In this document: piece by piece, positions 15,640 through 28,100 of the stretch
Layout: each line of letters starts with the position of its first letter
How positions within the stretch are numbered: the first letter of the stretch is position 1
DNA from: Nautilus pompilius
Lineage: Eukaryota; Mollusca; Cephalopoda; Nautilida; Nautilidae
Length of the DNA: 64,000 nucleotides
Assembly: GCA_018389105.1 (NCBI GenBank)
Contig: JACATO010000591.1
Coordinates: 3,443,001-3,507,000, forward strand
Reading direction: 5' to 3'
Program-made: the position numbers and the translations under genes
Notes under the pieces: generated by a model
What the model was told of the DNA's origin: nothing
Seen by the model: only the letters and a program-made list of their open reading frames with translations
The model's database searches: none

Positions 15640-18600
15640 GTAGGTGCCCTTTTTCAAATTTTAAAAGTTTGGTTTATATTTAGATTTTTAAACACTTGTG
15701 GCTAATATCAGAAATCGACCAAATATGTAAAGAGACTAGGAGTGACAGTAAAAGTCGGGGAAATTGTTTTGATAGACGTCTGCAGATTTATGGTGGAGTA
15801 GCTGGAGATTCTCAGAGCAGTTTACTGTTCGTGGAAACTCATTAATGAAAATCTGGTAGGAAAAAAATTGTTGTGCAGTATTTCTGTTGTTTGTCTAGGA
15901 TCTTTCCTTACCCTGTCCCTGAGGGTAAAAGTGGGCAGCAGGTTGTAGACAGCCTACAAAAGCAGGTAGAGCTGTTGGGTGCTGTTAAAACTGGGAATTT
16001 CAGTGTGGACTGTGAGACGTACCAATCCAATCTCCAAACTAGTAAGTGTGTGTATATAATATACCAGTTGTTTGACAAACCGGTTGAGCTTCCTTAATTT
16101 GTATGTTTCCAAAGACTGCAGTTGCCATATCCTCATATATTTGGAATAGTGGAATTGAAAAACTTTTGAAATCATTCGGCAGTGAATATAACATTCGTGA
16201 AAATGTTTATCATTTAATTGACATCACATCTACTCATCTTTTGCTATAATAATATTGTAGCTCCAACTCTTACTGTATAAAATATTTGTTTATTTCAAAA
16301 TGAAAAAAAAATGACATAACATTTATTTATGGTCTTTTTTGCAAAATTTTCTTGATATGTAAAAATTACAGTGGCATTTCAATTTTTACCCAGCAGATCA
16401 TAAAACAGAATTATCCAAAATAATTGGTGTGTGTAATTTTATTTTATTTTGTATATAGATAAGTAATTTGTACATAGATCTAAATAGAATTGGGTAAAAG
16501 GAAAATCTGTCTTGGAATAAGTATTCTTATGATGCATATGCATATTACAGATGGGAATACAATGATAATTTTATTTTTTAAAATAATTATTTAAAAAATG
16601 TCATAACACATCTGTAGATTGCAAGATCTTTCCAGTTAGAATTGTAAAGTATAGAAACCAAAAAAAATTAAGTGATTTTATATCTAATATAAATTGTTCT
16701 AGTTTCTGGTTTCTATGTAAACAAGTACTCTTCTGAAATTTAGATTGTAGAAAGTCTCTTTTAAAAACAAAAAAATGGGAATTTTTCAAAATAACTCTAA
16801 AAATATTGCATCTAAATTGAGGTCATATCTTATCTTTAATCAATATCAAATCTTTAATATATGGTAAATTTATATTTGCAGTAGTTTATAGAAGAGCTGA
16901 ATGACTTAAGCATGCTGCTGCTGTTTTTTTATTTTTCTTTTACATTATTTTTAGCTCCTCAGCGGCTCATTCACATTCTACATAACAGTGAACAGCCTGC
17001 CACCTGTTTTGCCATTTTGGACACTGGTAATTGTTTGGTCTCTGATTCACAGTTTGATGCCCTCATGCAGAAACTGAAAGGGTTCTACCAACAACGGAAG
17101 GGGGCCAAAATTGAATCCAAAGGGCAACGTTATGAATATGGGGACTTTATAATTAAGATAGGGTCTGTTCTGTTGGCTTCAAGTTTTAAAGGAATTCTAG
17201 TTGAGGTGAGCGAAATCAGTTCTTGATGTTAGTTTTTAACCATGTTGAAATTAGAAAGGTCATTATTTGAATAGAGGTGTGCCATAATTGACAATTACAA
17301 CCATGTGATAGCATGGTGCACTGACGTTTTTGGATGGCAAACCTGTCTGTAATAACTAGAAGACAGCGATTGCTAGTTTTGTTTATCCATATTATACCTG
17401 GGGTAATCCTGTATGGCTTATATTTGTCATGGCAGTCAAAACAAGAAATAACTCAAATATCATTTGTTTACTTCATTTGGATGAAGCAAGCAGATACAAC
17501 AGCTTCTAAATAGACTGAAGATACTGAGAAAATTTGACTTGTTATCTTATTATTTGAGTCACATGAAACTAGAAGCTGATTATAATTACATGAGGTTCTT
17601 TTCACTATATAGTGCTTGATCAGAATCTCTGCAAAATTAAATCCATTATTATATCCAAAATGGACACCACCAGTTATTACATGGGTTTAGTTTAGTTACC
17701 TCTGTCTACTATGATATTGGAAAGGGAACCACCTAATATATTACACTAAAGTATAATACTCAGCTCTAAGAAATATACATTTGAAAAATATTTTGTGTAA
17801 TAATACAGGTTTGGCATATCCACTGACTCAGCTAACCTTTGCCATTCCTAGTTAGTTATACTATAATATAGCACTCTAAATATCTACCAACTCTGAAGTA
17901 GATGTTAGCTGTAAACAAAACATCTTTTAATGATGGCATGACAATTATTAGTTAACTTTAGTTAAAAGCTATTATAAGATAATCCTCAAAGCCATTTTTT
18001 CACATCATTAATGCTTACCATTGGAGTTCAGTCTGCAAACATTCTGATGCAAGGATTATATACACACTGCTTGTTAACTAGTCCTCAGTAAGACTTACTT
18101 GCTATTCAAAACTTCTGTAAACATTGTGAAATGCAAACAGTGGTGTTGTATGGAACCAGTTAATTTACATGACTGGTTTCTGAGTATTAAATGTATTTGC
18201 TGTTTACAACAGTAGTTCTTAGAATGTGTGGCTTATAAAAAAACTAAATATAGACCTTTTCTTTAAAACAAGCACAAATTTTACTTATGAAAGTCTAATA
18301 ACTTCATAAAATTATATGAAAAAGACAGATAGCCATTTTTTATTGACTTTTTTATTATGTTAAGACATTTGAATTCATATGGCTTACAAAGCCAGTGGTT
18401 TAATTTGGTAATGACCCATAAGTTTTAAAGGATTTTTTTTTCAATGAATAGATAAATAATTGCATCTTAATATAAACTGTTCATTTTGATTAACTATTGA
18501 GGATCTTTTATCATTTTTGTTTAATTTTGTGTTGTACTTTGTAGAATAGATTTTGCAACACAACTAAATTATTTCCATAAAATCTACTTTTGAGTTTGAC

Positions 18601-18834
18601 AGGTTTTTTTTTTTTTTAACACAGGTGGAGTATTGTCCCTGCACCATTCCAAGTGACTGTTGGAGCCTAATGCGAGAACTTATCCAGAGCATCATGGGTA
18701 ATGTTGCTGATAGTCCACCACCACAAATGAAGGCCAAGATGGATGCCATCTATGGGCCAGCTGACACGATTCAGCAGTACCTTGAACATTTCAACAATTT
18801 CCGTAAAGCTGCATCAGGAACTCAGTCTAGATGA
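15626..18834 (+). CDS. MED20: Mediator complex subunit 20
   Basis: Four exons (15626-15639, 15899-16041, 16955-17205, 18625-18834) give 205 residues, close to human MED20 (212). MED20 is a head-module subunit of Mediator, linking activators to RNA polymerase II at promoters, and pairs with MED18. Family features seen in order: MGV start, PVPEGKS (human PVAEGKS), FSVDCETYQS (human FCVDCETYH), LIHILHNSEQPATCFA, FDALMQKLKGFYQ, the YEYGDFIIKIGSV strand, VEYCPCTIPSDCWSL, and the C-terminal AIYGPADTIQQYLEHFN (human AVYGPADTMVQYMELFN). The start is the ATG whose five-residue exon splices in phase to exon 2. A possible donor CTAG|GTAAAT follows the stop, so a 3' UTR intron is possible. Confidence 0.95.
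15899..16041 (+). CDS. MED20: MED20 exon 2
   Basis: Residues 5-53, from the acceptor TTTGTCTAG to the donor A|GTAAGT. Intron 2 (16042-16954) is AT-rich with nothing recognisable. Confidence 0.95.
16955..17205 (+). CDS. MED20: MED20 exon 3
   Basis: Residues 53-136, ending ILVE before GTGAGC. Intron 3 (17206-18624) shows no insertion that I recognise. Confidence 0.95.
18625..18834 (+). CDS. MED20: MED20 exon 4
   Basis: Residues 137-205 and TGA. Acceptor is a long T-run followed by ACACAG. Contains the strongly conserved YGPADT motif. Confidence 0.95.
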   Translation: MEYCPCTIPSDCWSLMRELIQSIMGNVADSPPPQMKAKMDAIYGPADTIQQYLEHFNNFRKAASGTQSR

Positions 18835-19884
18835 TTTCTAGGTAAATGGCAAGAGATTTGTTAAAATTATTTGGAAGAGTACTGATTTTTCTAAACTCCA
18901 CTGCCATTTCAGATTGAGGACATGGCAATGAAAGGAAAAAAAAAAAACAGTAAAAGTGAATTAAAAATTAATGCAAGAACTCTGATCATGAATCATTCCT
19001 GACTTAAGTTAAAATTTCAGAAATAACTAAGTTGGAGGTTTTGCAAAGTTCATTGAAAAATAATTATGGCTTAATCTTTAGTTGGTTCAAAGGCAAGAAA
19101 CAAACAGCATCTGATCAGATAAAATCGTGGCACCTGTCACCTTGCAATGGACTCTCTTTTAATGAAGTGTTGATACATTAGTAGAAAAAGTTAAAACTGT
19201 TTAAAAGTTGCCAGCCATAACAGCTATATTCAGGGTTTATTTAACCCTTTACTAGGGATCTCAGACTCATCAAAAGTTTATTTTATTCTCTGGAAAGTCA
19301 TCTAATGAAGTGTATATTGTAGAAAATTGTATTCTGTTACCATGTTACACCACATACACTTACAAGTGTATCTGGTTTAATTTTTTAGAAAATGAAAACA
19401 TTTTGATTTATTTCTGTTTAAATCTTTAAAGATATTCATTTATTAACATTTGAGCATTTTACAGTGGCTTTCTGGGTCCTTTCACAATATGCGATTGAAA
19501 ATTCTAGCACCCCCCACGCTGCTTATTCTCCCTTCTTTGCATTCAAAGTTCCGTTCATGCAAAGAATATATGAACATGTTTTAGATGTCTCTTTAGGAAT
19601 GTGGCCAATGATTTGATCGTTCCTCAAAGCGCATTGCATATTTGTCATGAGGATTTTGGCTTCTCTTCAGTCTTCAGGTTAGTGTTTCACCGATGACTGG
19701 ATTCCAAGAACTTTGGTAGATATGGTGACCGGTAACAGAACTATCAAATTGAAATGAATAGGGTCGGCAATCTTGTCATCATGCCATTTTCTGTAATGTT
19801 TTTACTTTACCTTCAAACTGGTTTGCATGTTTTTGCGATTGTCTGTCAAGTCCTTCCTCAAATCAATGAATGCTCATTCAATAA

Positions 19885-19977
19885 CCAGATGACGTTATTG
19901 AAGTTGATGAGTGTCTTCGAGAAATGAGGGAGATCAACATTGATGAGGATGGAGATGATTTACTAGATGACATTTGA
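19885..19977 (+). other. Short acidic ORF end, unidentified
   Basis: Thirty codons read DDVIEVDECLREMRE then INIDEDGDDLLDDI and TGA. A TAA lies immediately upstream in frame. The acidic, ordered C-terminus looks like the tail of a larger decayed protein, possibly a transposase, but no family is recognised. It could be chance. Confidence 0.25.
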
Positions 19978-21285
19978 GTAATTTAGATTTAGTAATCTGA
20001 ACAACCTTATGCACTCATTTATATATTAAAACAAATCAGAATGCAATCATTTTCTGTTTTTATTTTACTTGCAATTACCGCAATTACCAATTTTGCACAT
20101 TCCATGTTTAACTGCTACATTTATTTTTTAATATTTTGGTAAATTGAAGTTACACTTGCTTGCAATTGTATCCAGGTCGTTTTTTTTTTCGATTTCTGAA
20201 ATCCTATGAGAATAATTACACTTACACTTGCATGCGAGTGTATGCGGGGTAACACAGTAATATTTTAAAGATTATTTTTTAATGTTATTTTATTTATACC
20301 CTACAAAAACATTTGGGTGATTTTTGCATCTATATAGCTCTGCCATCTTGCTATAAACTGTGACAACTGGAAAGAAACAAAAAATTCACAATCAAAAGGT
20401 ATTGTATCGGTTCTATTTGCCACCCATGCTCCATTGAATAGTCATTCCTTTAGCCCCAAAATATTCGTTTGTCTGTATTTGTAAATATCCTCTTCAATTT
20501 GGCATGTGAATATTGTCCATCAAAGAATTTACTTTGTAGACTTAATGAATTAACACTGTTCAATGCATTTACAGAAACTAAATGAAAATCAGCCAACTCA
20601 GTTGTGGCTACTTCAAAATCCTTTTCATCTGAAGTATCCTCAACAGATTCATGAAATTTGTTTGTTGACATGTCTACTTACATTGTGTTCCTATAGCATT
20701 CACAAAATATCACCTTGTTTGGAAATGCTTTGAAAAGTGCTCCTTGCTTCAGCATGTGATTGTCATATTGCTGATAGTGGGAAAACTGACTACAGACCTT
20801 TCCAAGATGAGAAAACATCCACAACTGCAGAATGCTGAAATAGATCAACTTTCTGACTGGCATACAAGTTAGAGGAAAGCAGATTAAACTTCAGACAGCA
20901 AATTTTTCATCTTCACTGGCCAGGTGTTCCTGTGGAATAATAGTCTAATGTTGGAAAATCAAAAATACATGCCATTTTGTCATTTGGAGATATTTTCATA
21001 TAATTACTTTTTGTGTTTCATTTTTAGTTTTTAGTGATTTTAACGCTAATAAATCCCCAGGTAGCAATTAGAACCAATATAGTATCCCTTTTATTGTTTA
21101 TATTTATATTAACAAGCCTGTTGGTATAATGCTCCAAAATAGACAGTTTTATTGTTATTTCCTTTAAAAATTAAATAATTAATAAATTTAAATTAATTGT
21201 TTATAACATTAAAAGTATGCAAATCAGCATATGACTGGCTGACTAGCACATTATTAACTGAGTGCAGCATAACCAAGATCAGCTG

Positions 21286-21585
21286 ATTTATAATTTAGTG
21301 TGCATGGCATCTTGAATACTCATAGGTGAGTTTTACTAAAATATGAAAAGAGACCTCTTTCTTTTTAAACTTTGAAAATGTCAACAAATATAAATTGCAT
21401 TGTGTCCAGAAATCTATCTTGTTATGATATTTTATTGCCATCTTTACAAGAATGTTAGTTACTCCACTGGGTGGCTGAAAAATTTTTTGGTACTGATAGT
21501 TTCTCAATGCAAAAATAGAACTGGTTTAATAAATGTGTACTATATCATATGATGTTAATAGACTGCAAAAAAAAAAAAAAAAGCA
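21286..21585. repeat. Diverged direct repeat, copy 1
   Basis: Shares CTTTCTTTTTAAACTTTGAA, then TTTACAAGAATGTTA, then TGTGTACT...TCA.A.GATGT in the same order and orientation as 22955-23240. Probably an ancient dispersed repeat; ends are approximate. Confidence 0.5.
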
Positions 21586-21941
21586 TGTTTTGTCAAGATC
21601 TATACATAGAGAATGCATAGTTAATCATGGTTTAAAGAATTAATCAAAAAAACTAGTTTCTGTTGCTTTAAGGTTAAGAAAAAGTAATATTTCTTTACTG
21701 AAGTAATTTTTACAGTATATTTGATGATGGACAAAGAATCCCATAATCACAGGAAATCAGAAACAGAGTGTTTTGATATACGATTTCAAATCATAGGAGA
21801 GTTAAACATAGTGTATACTATATTTTCCCTTTCATATCTGGCATCAATGATACAATACAGGCTACAGAATTTTTTTGGCAGTTACAGCAAGTAAATAAAT
21901 ACTTAATTCAATCTGCAGGTTTTTCTTGTTTCTGTTTTTTT

Positions 21942-22100
21942 TTATTTCTTGCCAGTCTGGTCACTTTGCAGAACTTGTTCCAAGATTGATGTGTGTTGGA
22001 CGTGATATGGTATGGTTACTTGAAGATGCTGGTCAGCTTCCATAGCCAGGCTGATTGTTCGTTTTGCATTTGCATTTCCAGACCAGCACCTCCTTGCTAC
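21942..22100 (-). CDS. UROC1: UROC1 exon 21 with stop
   Basis: Residues 632-683, [20 protein letters not shown] through a Lys-Lys end. The TAA stop is embedded in AATAAA; whether that hexamer is used for polyadenylation is unknown. Confidence 0.96.
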   Translation of the reverse strand, partial: VARRCWSGNANAKRTISLAMEADQHLQVTIPYHVQHTSILEQVLQSDQTGKK

Positions 22101-25100
22101 CTGTAGTACATGATAAAACATTGCTAATGCCAACCTGGATAAAGTTTTTTTTACTAAAGTCCTGTATACTAAGACATATTTTAGAAAAATAATTTCGGTA
22201 CTTATAAACTTTATTTTTAACAGAAATGCAAAAAAATTTAGTATTTCATTATTACTTATTAATATTTAAAAATTTTTTTTGACATTGCTACTGATAACAC
22301 ACTAGAAATTTAATGATTTTAAGAAAATAAAAATTTATTTGGGTTGTCAATACTGCGATTACATCTGGGATAAGATATCTGAATTTTGTTCAGTGAATTA
22401 CCTACTTGCTACCAGCCATCCTAGAATTGCATATACATACCCCATTTGAAACATCCCATGACAGCATGTTCCTTGCTTTCATTTCAGCTTCCTAGAAAAT
22501 AAAACCATTCAATGATCATTTCTTTTCTTTGTGTTTTCCCGGTTGCAGGGGCCATGAGCCTCTATGCTTACATATTGAGTGGGTTACCAAACAACTTCCC
22601 AGTATGGGTGGCCATGAGCAAACGTTTCTGGTAGAACTTCATTTTCAGATCTGAGAGGAAACCCATGCAGCTGGTAAAGATCAAAATGAAACTATGCCAG
22701 TCCCTACTGGGATTTAAACTCTAGGCTCTCAACCTTAGCAGTCTTAACCATCCCACTGCCACATTGCAATGTTATTTGCATGGGAATTAATTTTTAAGTG
22801 AAAAACTGAAGAAAAGAACTTAATGGTGGTATTTTTCCCCTTTTCTTAGGAACAGATAAGCTGTAAATTAGAGAGAACAAGAATTTGTTTATCCCCTCTC
22901 TGTGATTGTGTGGTTAGAGTGTGTTCTAACATGAACCTTAATTTATCTATTACAATGAAGATTGATTTAGTGCTCACAGCATGAGATGTTTTAATTCTAC
23001 TTAAAATATTACAAGAGATTCCTTTCTTTTTAAACTTTGAAAATTCTAATTAATAAATAGGGCATTTCATCTATATTCTTATTGGTGGTAAGATTTTTAT
23101 GCCAACTTTACAAGAATGTTAATTTCTCACAAAATGAGCCACTAGATGGTAATTTCTCAGTATGCTGATAGGGATGAAATGGTAAAATGGATGTGTACTT
23201 TGTCACACGATGTGCTAAGATTGCAAAAAGTCCAGTGCATCATCTTTTGATATTAATATTCAACTAACCTGTGATATGGCTAAATTACGACATTTGAGAA
23301 ACTAAATTAAAGTATCACTTCCTTTGCTGTTTTTCTTTCTTTGAATACAAATTTTATCATCCTATCAAATAAACAGACCATTATTTGCAAAATTTTGCAT
23401 TTTTGCAAGCAGCAAACTTTAACATTTTATAGTTGCTTTCAAATTTAATTTCTATAACTTAATATCTAAAAGTCTTGTAACAAATTACTTTTATTAAAAT
23501 TATATTTTAAACTTTGCTTCCTCTAACAGTTGAGTATACATCGTGTAACTGACAGTCAGAGACAGAGAGTTTTGTAGTTACATCCTTAACCCATTTAATC
23601 CTTATTCAAAAAGGAGTTTAACATATTTATAACTTAAATTTTAACAGATAATATTTTAAAGTTCTAAGTTATCTTTCCTTTCAGTTTTTATGGATCAAGT
23701 CCAGTCTCTTACTAATATTTCAATATAAAGAGAGGCTCCCTGCCCACACATCATATTCAAGGTCAGAGAGACTTAAGAGTTAATTAAACCTCCTTATCAA
23801 GTCTGTTGTATGATTTTATTTAATTGTCTTTCTGGGTAAAAAAACAAAAATACAAGAGCACTGCTTGTACAAAAAAACAAAAAATCTGTACACTTTTAAA
23901 ATAAAAGAAACAGTATCAACTCACCTTACTTCCATCCATCACCAGACCAAACCCACCATTAATGGCTTCTCCCCTGAAAAAGGAGAAAATGGCATGTTAA
24001 GAACTGATGTCCCTCATATCTCATAGGTTTACAGCATTAATAGCACTGTCACTGTAAATATTCTGTAGGAATTTCTCTCTCTGCCTTGTTCAGGCAATTG
24101 CAATTTTCTCATATTAGTGTGATTCCACAGATTAAAATAAATACATTCAGCTGCATAAAAAATGTTTTAAAAAATGAGATGTTCATTATTTATATTTGTG
24201 TACAGAAGTATCATGCATTATCCATTTCAGGTACATAAAAATCTAAAGAACACTTTTAAAAATCTATTAGCCATTATGTAGCTACTGGTACTGAAGTTTA
24301 CTGGAAGTATATTTAAAAGTTTTACTAAGATAGTTATATATTTTCTTTTATCTTATGAAAATGTATTAAACATTTTATTTTACTTTCACTAATTCAGAGA
24401 TCAAAATAATTTAAAATCTAAAGTACTAATTAAAGTAAAATCTTAATCCTATTAATTTTTTTTTTAAAACTGATACTAGTGGCCTCCATATACAGATAAG
24501 GGTAGATAGCTTTACTAATACACAGCCTTACACATGAAGTATTGAAATTATTTAAATATTAATATCTGAAATTATTATTATCAGTAGTTTTTAACCCACT
24601 AAAGTTTACATGGGAGCTGTAAGTGATTTTAATACATTTTTTATAAGTCTTAAAGATGAGGGGGTTTTAGAACAATTTTAAATTTAAATTCGACTTACCA
24701 TCCTACTCCACCTCCATTGTGTATTGCTACCCATGTTGCGCCTCGAAAACTGTCTCCAATCACATTCTGGATGGCCATATCTAAATATAATAAAAGTCAT
24801 TCCCAACTCTATAGAAAACTATAAGCAACAGAGACAAGCCGACTGCATTTTAAATTTCTTTTTGAATGGCTCATTCCTAGTATTATTTGCCCTGGTGAAA
24901 AATGAGCATCAGTGTATGTAAGTTTCCAAACTCCAAACATCTTCAATTTTTTGAAGATGAGCTAACTTTAAAGTGGCTTTATAGTATAGTATGTGGTCTA
25001 TCTGCCATTTTTCATAGTGAGTTTTCGTATTGCATTGTGGGAAAGTTTTCTGAATTATCAGAAGATTCAAATTGCATAAATGGCCACTTTAAAAAAGAAC

Positions 25101-28100
25101 ATGCTGATGGAAAGAATGGCAATAAGATATTTTATATATTGTGGATCAGACTTAATTAAACCATTACCCAATACCTTCCACTTTCAGTGCTGAATAATCA
25201 AGAAAGTAGGTTGAAAACTGACCTGCACAAAAAGCAGAACCATCAAAGATGTTGGACGTCTCTCGAAATGGGCTGTCTGTACCACTCACATCATGGTGGT
25301 CACGACTTATTATTATGCATCTCTGGGGAGAAAAAAATTAGCTCTGCAATCATTTTTGTAGAGTTCATCAAGTTTTAAATAATAATGATATACTTTGTGA
25401 TTTTTAATGAGAATAGAACCCCAAAAAGTGGTGTTGAGTAGAATTCTTTTAAATGTTCTTTTGAGTTTTAAAAATTAATTTTTAAATGTATTTCAGAATA
25501 TGATTATAGTAAATTAGTTAATTACAGAAAATCTAAAAGTCTTTTAACTTGTATAAAGTCTCTGTCTCTTCCAAGTATCTATTCAAAGCATTTTTGAATG
25601 TATTCATTTTGAAAATTGAATAACTGTGCTAGGAAAACTTTCATGTATTCACCAATCTACTGCTGAAACATCAGCAATAAAAGACCTGTCCAGCCCACTA
25701 ACAATTATAAAGTTTCAATTTAAGACTCCTTATATCTTGAGAGTTTCAAATAAAAAATAAACTAAAACTTGTCTACTTTTTCTTTAATCTTTTAAAATCT
25801 TAAAATCTATTAAACCTCTACATAATCTTAGATTTGTAACTTAGAAATTTAATTTTCCCTATGATTCTTGGTTTCCCAAATTATTTTTGTAAATTGCTTC
25901 GATATCTCCAGTCTGTCAACACCTAACACAATGAAGACATACTCTAAATGTGGTCTAACCAAAGATTTAAATGAAGGAAAAAGAATGTTGGACATCTTCA
26001 TTCTATTAATTAATAAATTTGGTTGCCCTTCCTACCACTTGACTATGCTAAGTTACAAGTTAGGTTATGTAGATTGGACAGATACTGAGATCTACTGTAT
26101 AATTATTACCAGCCATAATGGCTTACACACACCGACTCATAATCTGAGATGTTTATCCAATCCATTTTCTTTTAGTTCCATGACATTTTTACAACTTAAT
26201 TTCAAGTCTTATATAAACTTTACAGGCTAGACAGCTGTTTTCTTGATGTTCTGAAAATTAGAAAGAAATTTGACAATGAAAGACAAAGAAGCTAACTTTC
26301 TTAGAATGAAAATGTACATTCACCTTCAACTTTCCATCTTTAATAGCTTTGTTGAAAGCTACTGCTATTGAAATTCTCCCTTTCTGATCTGAATACAATA
26401 TTCTTGCTTGAGATCCAACAACCTATTAAAAGAAGCAGAGAGAGCACAGACACACATAAAATCTTTGCTGGTATGTTACCAGTGGTATGAAAAGTGTGGT
26501 AGTTCAAAAGGTAAATTCTTTAGTTAATACAAATTGGCAGAGCTCCATCATGGCTTATACAAAGCCTACTATTCCTTTCCCATTAAAAAAAATATTCATG
26601 TGGTCTTAGGTTGATAAATTTGGATCCATATCATTATAGACTGGATGTAGCTTGTGTTAATATTGGTTGTTGAGCACTGAATTTTTAATAAATTGAAGAA
26701 AATGACAGAAGTATATCACAGTTCTTAGCAAGATTTACTGCAGTTCCCTTGTAGTAGTAGAGATTTGTTCTTATAACTTTATAAATTTTTCTCTAATTTG
26801 TCTGCTGCTGAATATTCTTCTTAAAACAACACTAAAAGGAAGATGACTAAGTTATTTATAATATAAAAACAGAATAGTAAACATGTTTTGAAAATCCACA
26901 TAAAGTGTAAGTGTTAGCAAAGTTATGAAAATAAATTAGTAACCCAGAATTATATGGGGAAAAAAAGTGAAAAATGTGGAGTAAGTCACATTACTCATTT
27001 TACTAAGGTTCCTGGACAAGTGAATAGCTTGTAAGATCTCTAGAATGAGGCTCTGATGCAAATTTGTCAGTTAAAAAAAAAAAAAAAAAGAATTGAAATA
27101 TTCTTTGATGACTAGAGCAGGTTAAAATCTACAATTATGATTTAGGCTATTAATTATCTAATTCTGTTTATCAAAGATCACATGCGTAAACTGAAATTAT
27201 ATCAACCATTTTTAAAATGAAAGCTTACTGTAAAAAGAAAAAAACAAAAAATTTGTACAACAATGATCAAAACAATACCCATGATAAAAACTGTATGGAT
27301 TTATCGAGACATTTGCAGACATTTCAAAATTAACGAAAACATTTATAGTTTATTTTGCACAATATCTAAACAATGGTTAATGTATTTAATAATACCCTAA
27401 AGTCACATGGTCTCTAGTAGCATGCATAGATGTCTCTGGTTTGCATTATAGCAATGTACCTACATCTCATTTTGTTCAACAGACATCTGATTTCTAGTGG
27501 GACAATGCATTCCACTTTTCTGTCAAAGCTTCTTGTATTTCTGGAATGATTCCAGGAGCAAATAGTTGCTCTCCAATGTACTCATCCTAAACATGCAATA
27601 CATTGGATATATTTCTCTTGAAGGTGAATTATGACTGTTTTACATATTAGGTCCTACTTTGACTTCATACAAATGGCATAACAGATCTAATGACATTATC
27701 CATATAGTCCTGACCTGTAATAGTCCTATCAAAGAGAATAGGTTTATGGTCATATGACACAACACTCCAAACTAGAACACTGCAATTTGCAAAATGATCT
27801 CTAACTTGTCACTGTCAACACATCGGTTTGGTTCCTACCAAACAGGTAAATGACCATTGGCAAAAGTGAAGGTTGAATTTACTCTCATCAGAGAAAATAA
27901 CTTGAACCTGGCTCTAGTCTGCAATGTCCAGGGCAAATAAGTTCTAGCTCACTCCAATCTTTGCAATGGTCTGTTGATGTGAATCCTTTCCTGGCCAGAA
28001 AATGCAATATTTCACATGCACAAAATGGCCAGATAGTTTTCAAGATGGCAGCACAAACTGAACCCATCTAATTAAAGTTATTGACATATTAAGAAGTCAT

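Larger units (their letters stand above)
18835..21941. other. Tail-to-tail gap between MED20 and UROC1
   Basis: Holds the unresolved 3' UTRs of both genes. A slightly GC-richer patch at 19480-19980 may be a decayed ORF. Minus-strand ORFs at 20450-20671 and 20678-20863 show no family that I recognise. The segment 21286-21585 is a diverged direct copy of intronic sequence at 22955-23240. Confidence 0.55.
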
